A stretch of 64,000 bases of DNA from Sarcophilus harrisii (GCF_902635505.1 NC_045426.1:306664874-306728873); one strand, 5' to 3'. Shown: positions 21,586 through 33,400, counted from the first letter of the stretch. Numbers and translations: made by a program. Notes: generated by a model from the sequence alone, not told the origin.

Positions 21586-23535
21586 CCAGAGCAAAAATAA
21601 ACTTCTAGAGTTTGAAAAAATGCTGTGGAAAATCTTGAAAGTATGAATTCAAATCAGACTCCAAAGTTTCTAAGGCTAATCCACCAGCCAACTTATTGAG
21701 ATCTCTTGTCACTGTTAATAAGCCTGCAGCAAGCATCCTGGGAACAGTGCGCACTATTGTACAATGCAGGATGGGATATTTTAAGGGAGGCAGTTTAACT
21801 AACAGCGGTTTGAATTGAAACCAATTTTAATGTCTTTTTTGTTTTCATCAGACTGTCATAGAAATTACCACAAATGATGTGTTAATTCTCTTCCCTAGTG
21901 GGTCTCCAATATGGCAACGGATGAATTTTCATTTGTTTGATCAGAATTAGCAACATTAGTCATTGCAAATAGCCTTTTAATTTCCACCGAGCTGCCAAAG
22001 GGAACAAGGCAGGAGAAGCAAAAATAGAAGCCACACTAAGGGTTTTTTACCCAGGCAGATGTGCTGAATCTAAGTGGCTTTGCACCAGATCCTGACAATA
22101 GAATTCAGGGAATAGTCTGCTAGCAGGTGTATGGGCTAGATTTCAGTTCTGGTATCTGACTTCCTGCTGACATGATGTATTTGCTCTTCTCATAAGTTAG
22201 CCATGTACAACCAGGAATAAAATTCTCCCTCGAAGGCCCTGTGGCCTAAATTACCATCAGCCAATGTTACTCAAAATTGATAAGGAAGCAAAGTTTGCTC
22301 TAGCATCCATACACATCTCTCTTCAGAGTCTTATCCCTTTCCATTGCCCTCTTAAGCTTCCCAAATCTCTCCCAACTAGCTGTTTTATGTTCTATTCTTG
22401 TTCTCAGTTGGCTGTCAACTAATTCTTGCTGAAATCATAACTGATTATAGACTTGTTGGCTACTGACAGCTTATAATGATCAATTACTTTCCAGGGGGAT
22501 TTGCCCTGGATTAATAGAGGTTTATTTCCACATGGAAAACCTTCAAGGCCCAAAAGAATGCAAAATTAATGGCCACATGACAGGTAGTGGAGTTGAGACT
22601 TTGCAAAAGGAAGCAGCTAAGACATAAAATTCGTTCTGGGCACAGCAGCTGAGGAGGCAGAAGGAGGGGATAGACAGATGCATGGGGCTGGGGAAATATA
22701 TACATACTTTGCTCTCAAGGGAGTACACAAAATTTTGGAAGAACCCCTTGAAAAGGCTGCCAACCTCTCTTTTAAAGCCACAATACCCCTGGCAGGGTTG
22801 TTACAAGTTCTCAAGTCAGAAACAATATGGTAGCCCTACCCACTTCATCACAATGCTGAATTTGGCTAAGGCCACCACTTAGAAATGAGAATGGATTCCC
22901 TTGTCCTTCCTGGTATATTTATAAAGTTAGCCTATCTAAACTTAAAAGCCAGACTGTAAAAGTCCTTCAGTCCTCATTCACCACTTCTTTGATAGAAGCA
23001 CACATGAGGAAGGCAAAGATGAAAACCAATAGAAATGCCAGAAACTCCCTTCTCTGGAGGTGTCCAAGTAGGATGGCAATGTGCCGACAGTAGAGCAAAT
23101 TGAAAGTGCAGAGGGGGGTAGAATGTTTGCTGCAGGACAGATGTCAATATAAGACTTAGATGAAGGAGCAATTTCCAAAGATGTGAGCCAAGTAGAAGAC
23201 AACCCAATGATTATAACTGACTTGTGCTGCTTTCATATACAGAGATAATGTCCTTGACCCACTAGAGATTTTAAGCAACTTTCCTAGTGGCAAGAGTAGA
23301 TTAGCAATAAACTGGGTACATTCCATTCCCAGGGACCTCTTATGACCAATGGAATATATATAGTTGGGATATTCTACAATATCAAGATATAAACCGTAGC
23401 CTTTTTTCAAGGAAAATAGAAGAACTTGACTGTACATTCTGAATGAGACTAATAGTCATACAGTTTAGGATTCTGCCTCAAACAGTGGCAACAAGCAATG
23501 TTATTTATCCTAAATGATGTCATTCCCAAAGGTCA
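21586..23535. other. Repeat-poor stretch; candidate conserved element at 21700-22130
   Basis: No named repeat over nearly 2 kb. 21700-22130 has balanced, non-repetitive sequence with 'tttgatcagaattagcaac', 'cattgcaaatagcc' (octamer-like) and 'ccaccgagctgcc'. I judge it the best candidate for a conserved regulatory element here, but conservation was not tested. The stretch 22480-23460 is ordinary unassigned DNA; its short open frames have no recognisable product. Confidence 0.35.
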
Positions 23536-23539
23536 GGAA

Positions 23540-23960
23540 TATATCTTAAACATTCTTTTGTCTTCAATCTCTAGATTTTTTTCCTTGCTTATTTTGCCTA
23601 AGACATAATAGGCACTATATAAATGTTTATTCCCATCCACTTTCCCTTCCCCTTCCTTCAAATACCACTTATACAGACCTTTACAGATCCTTCTCCTTCT
23701 TCTCCATTTGCTAGTACTCTTACCATACCCCCCAAATTACTTTGAATTTATATATATTTCATATTTCCTTATCTGTATATATATTTCATATTTCTTTATC
23801 TGTATAACCACTATATTCCCCCATTAGAATGTAAATTTCATGGGGGAAAAGAATATTTCATTTTTGTATCCTCGATGCCTAGGACAATACCCTGCACAAA
23901 GTTAGCACTAACTAAATACTCATTTAATTGAATTGAACCAAACTGAACTGAATCACATTG
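23540..23960 (+). repeat. L2-type 3' ends with a tandem 27-bp duplication
   Basis: 23540-23630 ends with 'acataataggcactatataa'. 23680-23960 has 'ccattagaatgtaaatttca', 'acaataccctgcacaaagt' and an 'attgaattgaacc' tail. Between them, at about 23746-23800, a unit 'tatatatttcatatttc...ttatctg' occurs twice in tandem. Confidence 0.65.
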
Positions 23961-25470
23961 AACCTACTTAAATTTCTGCTTGTATGCCTTCTTAGGGGTA
24001 ATAAGATTCATAAATTTACCATCCATCATATAAATGACATGATTTTTTAACTGTACTAAAACTGCTTTTTTCTATTTTCAGTTGAAAAGGATACCTACTA
24101 TGAATACTCTGGGATTTAGGGAACATGGCTGTGTTGTCCCAATCTACAGCCTTCAAGATTTTATCAACTTTTATCATACTCAATCTCTCTGTCCCTAACA
24201 AAGGGCCTTCATCCTTTTAGTCTCCCCTTTATTCTTTGATGACTGAAATTGCTCTTCTCTGAATCCTACCAAAGCTGATGTCTTTTATGAAATATAATGA
24301 ACAGAACTTCACATGATCTGCAAGATGCAAGTGCTCTTATTGAGATCAGAGTCACAATCTTGGCTTTAAAAGAGCCAGGATTTAATTAGTTATCCTAAAT
24401 ACCCATAAGATAGAAGGAAATTGAAAGTAGATCTAGAAACAGAAGTAGAAACAGTTCCAATGAAATATGATGAAATATCAGGAAGAAGTCTAGTCAGGTT
24501 CTCCTCTACAATTCTTTTACAAGGATTAAGAAACCAAATCCTGATGAAGACATTTAAAAAAAAAAATCACACTGAGTCTTTGTTCCATCCTAAATAGATC
24601 AGCATAGGGAAGCCAACAGTAAGGTCTGTGGACACTGGGGATTGGTAGCCAGAAGTGCATCCCACAAAGCTATCTGGCTTGGATCTGAATAAGGATAGTG
24701 ACTGTTATTTACTTAATATTGTACAGAGGATAAGAAAAAGTATTAATTAACAGCTTTGTTGCTCACTATTTATTTCCAGGTCACACAAATCCATTGTGGA
24801 AAAAAGAGGGGACCTACTTCTAGGGGTTAGAAGTAGTAATGGTCCCTAAACAATAAATTCAGAAATAAGCAGCAGCTATTTATCTATGACCCCACAAGCA
24901 GGGCAGAGTACCAGTTCTAGCCACACATTTCCCAGCCAAGTCAGAAGGCTGTGATGGAATAACTAGGGCAGGAATGACAGACAAAAAGTGAACTAGAGTT
25001 CTGTCACTCTGCACCGGCAAGCCTTTCCAGATGGCTTAGCAGTAGCCTACAGGAACACCAATTAGAGGAAAGTCCATAAGTGTGCTTCTCAGAACCAAAC
25101 CCAGATCAGGAACTTGCAGGGCTCAGAAGAAAAGATTAACAATTAGTCTTGACCTTCAAACTGCTTTGGAACACTAAAAATTTACAAGTCAACAGCCTGA
25201 ACTTTCCCTGAGATTCTAAAATAAAACACATTCAACACCTCTCCAAAGCAGCAACCAGGCCAAAGAAGGTACAAATACAGCCTGAACATTCCCTCCAAAA
25301 TGCATAGAGCTTGGTCATAATATAAAGTCTGAAGTCAGGAAACAATTTGGAAGAATAAACGTACTTATGCAGAGATCTAAGTCAAAGTCATTTCTCAATT
25401 TCAGTCAAAATCTGTCCATAGCTCATTGATGTTCAGATTCCTCAACTATGGTTCAATTGCTTTAATTTTC
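23961..25470. other. Unassigned; possible L3-like scrap near 24200
   Basis: 24190-24350 faintly resembles reversed L3 ('ttgctcttctctgaatccta', 'gaacagaacttcacatgat'). 24540-25400 is unique-looking and I cannot place it. A poly(A) run is at 24555-24566. Confidence 0.35.
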
Positions 25471-25474
25471 TATT

Positions 25475-25880
25475 CGAGGTCCTTTGCAATTGGACATTAT
25501 CCTACCTTTTCATCTGTAGCCTACTCACCCCACAAACCTGCCCAATTAGATTTCTCACTTCCTTGTCCTTTGCTGCCTTTGTTCTTATTTATGCTAATCT
25601 GTGTACCTGGAACGCTTCTATCCACCCCCTGTTAACCTTTTGAAATACTGTCCAATGCTTAAGATTTAACTCTAAGTCCACTTTAACTTACCCATTCACA
25701 AACCTTGGTATTCCCAAACCATGGTATAGTACTTTATGTCCCTCTTATGATTATGCTATGACCTTAATAGTTATTCATATATTTAGCTTGTCCTCATTCC
25801 TTACATGATAATTATATACTCTATGAGGACAAAGACCATGTTTTACTTAACCTTCATATCTTCTTCAGTATTGAAAAGAT
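25475..25880 (+). mobile_element. L2 LINE 3' end
   Basis: 'tctgtgtacctggaacgctt', 'aatactgtccaatgcttaag', 'gtactttatgtccctctta' and 'ctatgaggacaaagaccatg' follow the order of the L2 3' part. Confidence 0.6.
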
Positions 25881-25904
25881 TGCTCATTTTTAAACAGATT
25901 TTAT

Positions 25905-26100
25905 TGATAGAGAGAACTTCAGATGATAAAAATCCTTCTACCAATGCAGACCAACAACTGCTCTGCAATTTAGACACTAGCACCCAGACTTAGAGACTTA
26001 CTTAGAGTCAAACAGTCAATTATCTCAAGTTGAGACTTGAACCCAAGTATTTCTGGTTCCTAGGCCAGCTCTCTCTCCACAAGCCACACTGCCTAGCCAC
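25905..26100 (-). repeat. tRNA-derived WALLSI/WSINE-type SINE, reversed
   Basis: 'gagagaacttcagatgataa', 'ttctaccaatgcagaccaac', 'tctgcaatttagacactag', 'tgagacttgaacccaagta' and 'ccacactgcctagcc'. Confidence 0.75.
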
Positions 26101-26169
26101 ACACATAGCAAACTCTGAATATATATATGTATTTTTAATCAAATGGCATGGAATCAAGACAAAGGGAGG

Positions 26170-26410
26170 GAACATTGGCACAATGCACTAGACAAGAAAT
26201 GAGAATAGCTGGGATGGCATCTCAGCTTTGCTATTAACTAGTGTCACTTTAAAAATGTCAATTAGAAATATTGAGCTTCAGTTCCTATGTTTGTAAAAGA
26301 AAATTATTGATGTCCTACCCCAGGTTATTTCTAACATCAAATAAGATAACAAATTGGAAAGTATTTATAATTATAAAGTATTCTACAGATATATTATTGT
26401 TATTGTTGCA
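26170..26410 (+). repeat. THER1-type SINE
   Basis: 'ggcacaatgcactagacaag', 'gagcttcagttcctatgttt', 'aaataagataacaaattgga' and a 'tattattgttattgttg' tail. Confidence 0.7.
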
Positions 26411-26579
26411 ACTTAATCTCGTGTTGAACTTGAAAATTTTGTGACTGATTCAAACTTCAAAAACTCTTACTTCCTCAAGGTAAATCATTAAACCTCAAAA
26501 TATCTTTCAAAAAACTGCTCAGTCCTACTAAAACCCACCACCAGAACCAATAAACCCTAAGTTTAAAGGGGAACTAAAT

Positions 26580-26780
26580 GAGCATTCATAAAACATTTTA
26601 AAAGTATCTTTTGTGAGCATCTTACTTAGGCACTGGAGTAAAGAGAAAATTTAGATAAGATACAAATCTTTATTTCCTGAAACTTATAGTCTAGTAGGAT
26701 AATAAGACACAAAGACAGAACATTCAGTTCATTAGAGGAATATAAAGGAAAGTATTATGTAAAAACCAAGAGGGAAAATC
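26580..26780 (-). repeat. L2 3' region, reversed
   Basis: 'gagcatcttacttaggcact' and 'tgaaacttatagtctagtag' are the antisense of the L2 end, strongly diverged. Confidence 0.5.
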
Positions 26781-27034
26781 TTGATATTTAAAAAAAGCTC
26801 TTACTTATTAGAAGTAATTACAGATAAGCTACCTTCACAACAGACTATGTACCCAGAGAGTAAAGGAGAACCCAAGAGAGTTTTGCTTCTTTTCATAGCC
26901 AGTCTTTCAAGTTTTCTTAGGTCCCTTAGCTACAGCCAAAACCTGAGTAACTGGAACATTTGGAGAACAGGAACTGAGAGTTAATGAAGTTTTCTCATTA
27001 ACTTAACCTTTTATCTCAACTCATGGGATTGAAG

Positions 27035-27190
27035 GTTATTTTTAAAATATCTGAGTCCATTTTCCTGACTTAGTAAGTAGAGTTTAGTAAATGGAATTGA
27101 AACTTTCTTTGCTAATTGAAGGTCTGCAGCAAAAGGGGGGTGGAAAGGAGAAGTTAAATCTTATTGTGTGATGGATAATAGACTCATATA
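27035..27190. repeat. Direct duplication, copy A
   Basis: Matches 27805-27970: 'gtccattttcctgacttagt', 'aatggaattgaaactttct', 'ctaattgaaggtctgcagca' and 'aaatcttattgtgtgatgga'. Roughly 75-80% alike by eye. A (TAGA)n run follows at 27187-27210. Confidence 0.75.
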
Positions 27191-27804
27191 GATAGATAGA
27201 TAGATAGATATCACAGAGCTGGAAATTCTACCAATAGGTGCCTGCCTCAGGTAGCATTCAGTGACAGTACCCAGGCTGCAGATTCCCCTTGTCTGAGTCA
27301 TTGGGAAATATTCAGCTGCCCAGATTAGAATGAAATTCAAGATCATAGGAGATCCTTAGAGTTGCCCCTAGAGTTTACCTCTACTCAGTATTCCTGAGGA
27401 AATCAATCAAGAAGCTTTTTTGGATTGGCTTCAGGTAGAATTAGTGGGGTGTATTCAGAGGACACTAGCCAACCAAAGTCTTGGACTATTTTCTACAGAT
27501 TTTTTTTAGCTTTCAGCATGATTTGAAAGAAAAGAGACAATGGTATAAAGGAAAAGTATGGAGATGGCTATGACTTTGTGGGTTTTGAGAAATTCAGGAG
27601 TTGGATCCATGCCAGGGTTGGCTGTGATCTGTGCCAACCTTGAGGTCCTGAGGAGTAAGGAGAAACTTTGGGACCCAAGCAAGAGGTAACTAAGAAAAGT
27701 GATGCTGCTTTTGGATATGAGACTAATGATATGTAGAAATTGTTAAGTCTGAGCCCATTCTTCCCAGGGACTGAGGTTTTATAGAGGAGTATGTGCTCCA
27801 GAAG
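27191..27804. other. Unassigned sequence between direct duplications
   Basis: No named repeat or exon. It could be the remainder of a roughly 770-bp tandem duplication unit or an element flanked by decayed terminal repeats. Confidence 0.35.
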
Positions 27805-27970
27805 TCTTTTTAAGAACATCTGAGGCCATTTTCCTGACTTAATAAGTGAAGTTTGGAAAATAGAATTGAAATTTTCTATACTAATTGAAAGTCTTCTGCA
27901 GTAAAATGGTGGCATTAGGTGACATAGTCAATCCTTTGAAAGTCAAATCTCATTGTATAGCGGACCATAG
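27805..27970. repeat. Direct duplication, copy B
   Basis: 'ggccattttcctgacttaat', 'aatagaattgaaattttct', 'ctaattgaaagtcttctgca' and 'aaatctcattgtatagcgga' match copy A in order. Followed by a MIR-like 'gatttagagctagaagtg'. Confidence 0.75.
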
Positions 27971-27984
27971 TTTATAGATTTAGA

Positions 27985-28345
27985 GCTAGAAGTGATCTCA
28001 CTGATCAGTAACAATTGTTGAAGGGAAATGTTTGTATTCTTGTTCTATTTTCAAAGTAAATCTCTCTTTATAGAAGCTAATTGATGTTAATTGGTTAAAT
28101 GGAGCTGAATTACTAAGTCACTGGTGCCTAGCCAGGTAAGGAAAACATACCATGGTTTTTCATTAGGGGAAAAACATCTCAACCTCTCAAAGGGCATTCA
28201 AAGATTTTTGATGAGGCAATCTAACCACACTCACCTAAGAAGCAAGGCCAGAGTATTTGCTAAATATAAAAAAAAAGAAATGCAAGGTCATTTGAGGCAG
28301 GCGAGAAAACATTTTTAACTGGAATAGAGGGTAGATAAATATCAT
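27985..28345. other. Unassigned sequence
   Basis: Nothing recognised. Confidence 0.4.
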
Positions 28346-28349
28346 GAAA

Positions 28350-28860
28350 GTTCTCATTCAGAAAGTAGATCTTTTATGGACTTTTGAAATAAAGAATTCT
28401 AAGAGGTAGGAATGAGGTGGGACTTCAAGAGTATAGGAACTTCTGGAAGTGAAATTCCAGAAATTAGGAAGTCACACAAAAGTTTAGGTGTGAGGAAAAA
28501 TAAGAAGGTCAATTAGGCTATATATGTACATGTATGTATTTGACTGGATTATATAATGGGGGAAGAGGAGTAATATATAATAATGGTAGAACAGGAAAGG
28601 TTTTCAAAGCTAAACAGGTTCTTTTGTATTGATTTTTTTCTCTTTTTTCCCCTTCAATTACATGTAAAATAAATTTTTAGCATTCATTTTTTAACTTTGA
28701 GTTTCAACAAACAGAGCTTCTTAAATTTGATATTAGAATTAATAGAGAACCATTATATATTCTTAAGAAGAAGAGATGATCATATCTGTACTTTAAGAAA
28801 AATAACTTGGGCAGCTATGTAGAGTGAAAATTGGAAAGTCAAGATTTGCTCCATGCTTTC
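28350..28860 (-). repeat. Old L2-associated repeat, split by a T-rich L1 tail scrap
   Basis: 'ggacttttgaaataaagaat', 'agaacaggaaaggttttca', 'agggaaccatt'-like text at 28745 and 'atatctgtactttaagaaaa' follow the order of a widespread mammalian repeat that I associate with L2. 28622-28712 is a reversed L1 tail-like insertion ('ccttcaattacatgtaaaat'). The assignment is tentative. Confidence 0.45.
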
Positions 28861-28974
28861 CCCAGATATAAACAGCTTGTTTTTGGAGTGAGGAAAATGC
28901 ACCACTGAGAGTATAGCATTCCACAAACTCCAAATTCAGCAGAGTTCCTTTTTTAAAACTCATTGTAAAACCTG

Positions 28975-29125
28975 GGTATACTATAGAGCCTCGTATCCAA
29001 AGCATTTGAGTTTTGATGAATGAGGTAAATAAGAGAGGAATTATTAGCCCTGTTTTGTAAAGAAAAGAAATGAAGTCCCAAAAAGTTAAAGTAAAATAAT
29101 GGTGAAATTTTACCATTTGGTCACC
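28975..29125 (-). repeat. Decayed MIR-type SINE, reversed
   Basis: 'attattagccctgttttgta', 'gaaatgaagtcccaaaaag' and a weak end. Confidence 0.5.
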
Positions 29126-29186
29126 ATCTTAATTGTCCTGAGTTCCAGAAAAACAGAGAAACAAAAGTGATCTCAGAAAGGAAGGG

Positions 29187-29213
29187 AGACAGAGACAGAG
29201 ACAGAGAAAGACA

Positions 29214-29255
<42 letters not shown>

Positions 29256-29452
29256 TTTTAGAAGTCACCTGAAATCCAAGTGGAAATAATAATAATAGCT
29301 TACTTTGATGTCAGATGTTATGTATATATTTTCTATACATGTGTATATATATATGTAAATGTGTGTAAATGTACATACATGCATGTATATATTTATACAA
29401 TACTGAAATAGCAAAGATAAAGAGGAGAAAAAGAGAGGGAGAAATGGAGAGA
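29187..29452. repeat. GA and TA/TG simple repeats
   Basis: (GA)n at about 29218-29252, then TA/TG-rich runs at 29325-29400 and another purine run at 29420-29460. Confidence 0.9.
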
Positions 29453-29457
29453 GAGAC

Positions 29458-29660
29458 AGAGAAGAATAATGGATAAAAAGCTTGCCTTGAACTCAGAAAG
29501 GCACTGAATTCAAGTCTTCTCTCTGACTAATCTGAGTTCTATGATCCTGGACAAATCCCATCTTCTTAGTGCTCTAGGCAGCTCGCCAAGGCTATATTGT
29601 ATAGAGAAGATACTGACCTGCATGAATAGGAACATTTTTCCTCATCTGAAAGTTTCCTAT
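29458..29660 (+). repeat. tRNA-derived WALLSI/WSINE-type SINE
   Basis: 'gataaaaagcttgccttgaa', 'gttctatgatcctggacaa', 'gtgctctaggcagctcgcca' and 'gatactgacctgcatgaat'. Confidence 0.8.
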
Positions 29661-29689
29661 ATCTGAAGGCTCTTTGTCTTATCTTATCC

Positions 29690-30105
29690 AAATCTACATC
29701 TTTGTCTCATTTGAGATCAAAGACTATCTTACTTTTATTTGTACCAGCAGGGTTTGGGCCAATGCCTACCACATAGTAAACTCTTAGCAAATTCCTTATT
29801 TATCTCATTATCTATCTAAATTCCTCTTTATCTATCACTGTCTATAGTTCTCTATATACACATAAATATATATGTGTATGTCTCAATGCATGTACATGTC
29901 ATTTCCTCCTGTATGAAATATTTGTAAAACACTTAGCATAATGCCTGACATATAGCAGACACATAATAAATGTTTATTCTCTTCTTCCTTTATTATTTTC
30001 TCTTCCCCTGAATAGATTACAAATTTCTTGAGCACAAGTAATAGTTTCACTACTTCCTTAGTATGCCAGAACCTGTCATAAAGTAAACCTTAAATAAATA
30101 TTGTT
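29690..30105 (+). repeat. Cluster of L2 and THER1 3' tails
   Basis: L2 tails at 29690-29800 and 30000-30105 flank a THER1-type tail at 29915-29990 ('taatgcctgacatatagcag', 'acataataaatgtttatt'). Confidence 0.65.
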
Positions 30106-30139
30106 AATTAATGATGATGATGCTACTGATGATAATATC

Positions 30140-30355
30140 AATAAAGACAAGAAGAAACTTTGTATGAAGCTTTAAGGTTTGCAAAGTGTTTTACAAGTAT
30201 AATCTGATCTGACAATAACATTGTGGGGTAGGTGTCAATGTGATCTCCATTTTACGGAGAAAGAAACAAGCTGAAACCTGTGACATGACAGCTAACACTA
30301 AATGACATATAAGTGTCTAAAAAGTGGTTGAATTCAGGTCTTCTTAATTCCAATT
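30140..30355 (-). repeat. THER1/MIR-type SINE, reversed
   Basis: 'gctttaaggtttgcaaagtg', 'gtggggtaggtgtcaatgtg', 'ccattttacggagaaagaaa' and 'gaattcaggtcttcttaat'. Confidence 0.8.
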
Positions 30356-30670
30356 GTTTGATTGAGTTTTAAAGCTTACAAATGGGTTTTCTTACAACAA
30401 CCCTTTTGGAAGGATCATAGAGAGCCTTCTGCTAATGGTTAATGGAGGTGCATCTCAGTTGGAGAACAATGTAGGGACCTTAGCCTAGATTTGTGTCCCT
30501 TGAGCAATAATGTGACTTTGTAAGCCCTTGGGGGAGCAAGGGGAGAGATTCCAGAAAATAAAATCAAGGGGAACCAACAAGAGTCCCAGGCTTTCTGTTG
30601 TTATTTATATACAAGAGAGGATGTGACTGTAAATCACCTCCCCATAAATAGCTTCAGATGCCTGTAAGTC
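30356..30670. other. Unassigned sequence
   Basis: Nothing recognised. 'ccataaatagcttcagatg' is ordinary AT-rich text. Confidence 0.4.
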
Positions 30671-30689
30671 ACTTCAGAGTGACCTTGGC

Positions 30690-30718
30690 AAAGGAGAAAG
30701 AGAGAGAGACAAGAGAGA

Positions 30719-30774
<56 letters not shown>

Positions 30775-31300
30775 ACAGAGACTGCAACAGAGAGAAAGAG
30801 ATAGAGATAAGAAGAGAGAGATATAGAAACAAAGACAGAGAGAAAGCAAGAGAGACAGAGAGATTGTAGAGACACACAAAAAGAGAAACAGAGACAAAAG
30901 TAGAGAGAAGGAGGTAAAGACAGAGACAGAGAAACAGAGAGACAGAAGATAGAAACACAGAGAAACAGAGAGACAGAGAGACAGAGAGAAACAGAAGATA
31001 GAGAGAGAGACAGAGAGAAAAAAGAGACAGAGAGAGACAAGGACAGAGAGGAGATAGAGAAGGAGATAGAGACGAAGAGACAGAGAGACAGAGAGAAGAA
31101 GGTAGAAACAGAGAGGAGGAAGAGACAGAGGGAGGGAAGGAGAGAAAGAAAGAAAGAAAGAAGGAGGAAAGGAGAGGGGGGAATAGAGAGGAAGAGACAG
31201 ACAGGCAGAGACAGACAGAAAAAGAAAGAGAGAGACAGAGAGAGGAGGAGGGAGAGAGAGAGGAAGAGAGACAAAAAAAACAGACAAAAAGAAAGAAAAT
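30690..31300. repeat. Long polypurine (GA-rich) tract, about 610 bp
   Basis: Almost all purine on the plus strand. A pure (GA)n core lies at 30723-30769. It is followed by degenerate gaga/gaca mixtures and (GAAA)n at about 31141-31162. Long open frames on the minus strand here (Ser/Leu-rich) come only from this tract and are not genes. Confidence 0.95.
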
Positions 31301-31499
31301 TATCCTCCTATAGTCAGGACAAGACCTATTGCTTATAAGCCATCAAAAAGAGGTAGCAAGGAAAGCTAGACTATTTCATTTCCAGGTTTTCATGGTTCTC
31401 TCAACTGGCTCTCTTCTATTTCCTTTTGCCTAGAATTACGCTATACTTTGAAGTGTCTGTTATCCCTAGTAAATAACCCTGAAACCCTGAAAGGTCATA

Positions 31500-31650
31500 A
31501 TATATTGACTTGTAAAGGTCTTTCTTTCCAAATCATTTAGTCCAAGCCCCTCATTTCCCAAGTGATAAAATGGGCCCAGAGATAAAGTTGTTTGTTCAAA
31601 GTCTCATAATATAGCTAAGATAAATAGAAATAATTATTTCTATTATTAGA
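31500..31650 (-). repeat. MIR-type SINE, reversed
   Basis: 'atcatttagtccaagcccct', 'aaaatgggcccagagataa' and 'tgttcaaagtctcataata'. A MAR1 follows directly. Confidence 0.65.
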
Positions 31651-31875
31651 AATAATAATGGATAGAGTGCCAGGCTGGAGTCAAAAAGACTCCTCTTCCT
31701 AAGATCACCTTAGATACTCACTAGCTGTATGACTCTGGACAAGTCACTTAATTCTGTTTGCTTCAGTTCTTCTTCTGTAAAATGAACTGGAGAAGGAAAT
31801 GGCAAACCACTCCTGTATCTTTGCCAAGAAAACTCTAAATGGGTTCACAAAAAAATGAGCACAACTGAAAGATAA
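31650..31875 (+). repeat. MAR1 CORE-SINE
   Basis: 'aatggatagagtgccaggct', 'actagctgtatgactctgg', 'aatgaactggagaaggaaat', 'ggcaaaccactcctgtatct' and tail 'gagcacaactgaaagataaa'. Confidence 0.9.
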
Positions 31876-32109
31876 AAACCCACTACTATACCAACACTGA
31901 CATGATTAGAGTCATCAGTCATTAACATCCTTAATTAACCTGAATTAATTAGAACCTTTTCAAGGTCACATTTAGGTGAGAGTCTGGGTCTAGAACCAGG
32001 GAGAGAATGACACAAAGAAGAAATAAATTTTGAAAGGAAGGAGGAGAGCAATGGAGTCCCAGAGGTACACTAACCAAGGTAATACAGGACTAGATAGGAA
32101 TCCACTGGC

Positions 32110-32275
32110 AGCAAGGGAGAAGAAAGAGGAGGAGGAGGAGGAGGAGGAGGAGGAGGAGGAGGAAGGAGAGAGAGAAGGTGGGAGGGAAAGAGGGAGGGAA
32201 GGAGGGAGGGAAAGAGGGAGGGAAGGAGGGAAGGAGGGAGAGAAAGTGGGAGAGAGGGAGGGGAAGGGAGAGACT
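32110..32275. repeat. (GGA)n and (GGGA)n purine microsatellite
   Basis: (GGA) units at about 32127-32162 are followed by mixed GGGA/GGAA repeats. It gives a Glu/Gly-rich frame on the plus strand, which is an artefact. Confidence 0.95.
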
Positions 32276-33250
32276 AATCAAAGGTACTTGAGCTAAGAAC
32301 TGTGACTTTCCACAGCTATGCTGCAAGTGAATGAAGAATAAGGAGTACAACTCTGTGGAACAGATAGGTTTGAGTGCTCTTTTTGCAAGGGCATTCACAC
32401 TTCTCATCCACTAAGTATCAATATAATGCCCTGGAAACATCATTAACTAAATAGCGAGGTGGTAGAGAATCTATAAGCTTCTGGGGAGTGGGGTTAGTCT
32501 TACACATTTAGTCCATAGATGATGACTCATGCTTCCAATAAGCATTCCTAGCCTTAAAAGCAAAATACGTGTTCCATAAACCCAAAGCCTATAGTTCTCC
32601 AGTCTATTGGGATCTAATAGATCCCAGTGGTAAAAACTCCAGCAAGAGCTGAGCAAGAAGACTACAATAGAGTGAAGATTCAATGAGAAAAACCCAAAAT
32701 TGAGCTCACTTAGGATTTCCATTATAAAACCTGTCAGAAGAATAAGTAAATAAACAGTCTGTAATTTTCTATTCTGGAAAACCTAACTCAGGGAATCTGA
32801 ATGCCTCATCAGTTCTCAGTGACAGGTATGTTTTTCTCTTTACTTGGTCTTAACAGATCATAAGTTTTGGACAGGTGGGTTATGTCCCTCTTCCTTCTGT
32901 GCTAGAAAATAACACCAGTGGAGCAATAGTCATTCTGAAGTGAGCAACTATTATTCATTCACTCTCCAGAATGTTTTCCTTTATAGAAATTCACTGCCAA
33001 CAAAAGACCCCAAGACATCAGTTTAGACTAATGTGGGCAGCAAGATCATTTCCAATAGTCATCCTTGGGCATCTAAATGACTAAACTGAGAAGGTGGAAA
33101 GGGGGTTAAACCATTAGTCTGGAATTCACTGATAAAATGCAACCACATTCATCTGGTAATACAAAGTCTAAGGGGAAATCAACTGAATTCCATAAAAATA
33201 TGAAGGGTACAAAGAGGATAAAGATGTTCATCAAAGTTTCTAAATACTTA
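32276..33250. other. Unassigned sequence
   Basis: About 1 kb without recognised features. 'gatctaatagatccc' at about 32613-32625 is a small inverted repeat. Confidence 0.4.
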
Positions 33251-33259
33251 GATCAGAGA

Positions 33260-33400
33260 GTGCCCTGTGAAGTCTTATGAGAGCAGTGTTATCTCAAATA
33301 AAAGAAACCCAACTTTACATGAAGGAAAAGGAATCTGGCCAAAGTCACAAAGATCATTAGTGACAAAGCTGAAACCAGAATCCAGCCTTCTTGATGACAA
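33260..33400 (-). repeat. Decayed MIR-type SINE, reversed
   Basis: 'tttacatgaaggaaaaggaa', 'tctggccaaagtcacaaaga' and 'gaaaccagaatccagcctt'. Confidence 0.55.

Noticed and set aside
24190-24350. Reversed L3 fragment
   Set aside because: The resemblance is too faint to list as a supported element; mentioned only in the stretch description.
30634-31287. Open frames of about 200 codons on the minus strand
   Set aside because: They are Ser/Leu-only translations of the polypurine tract, in overlapping frames.
32030-32296. Glu/Gly/Arg-rich open frame on the plus strand
   Set aside because: It is the translation of the GGA/GGGA microsatellite.
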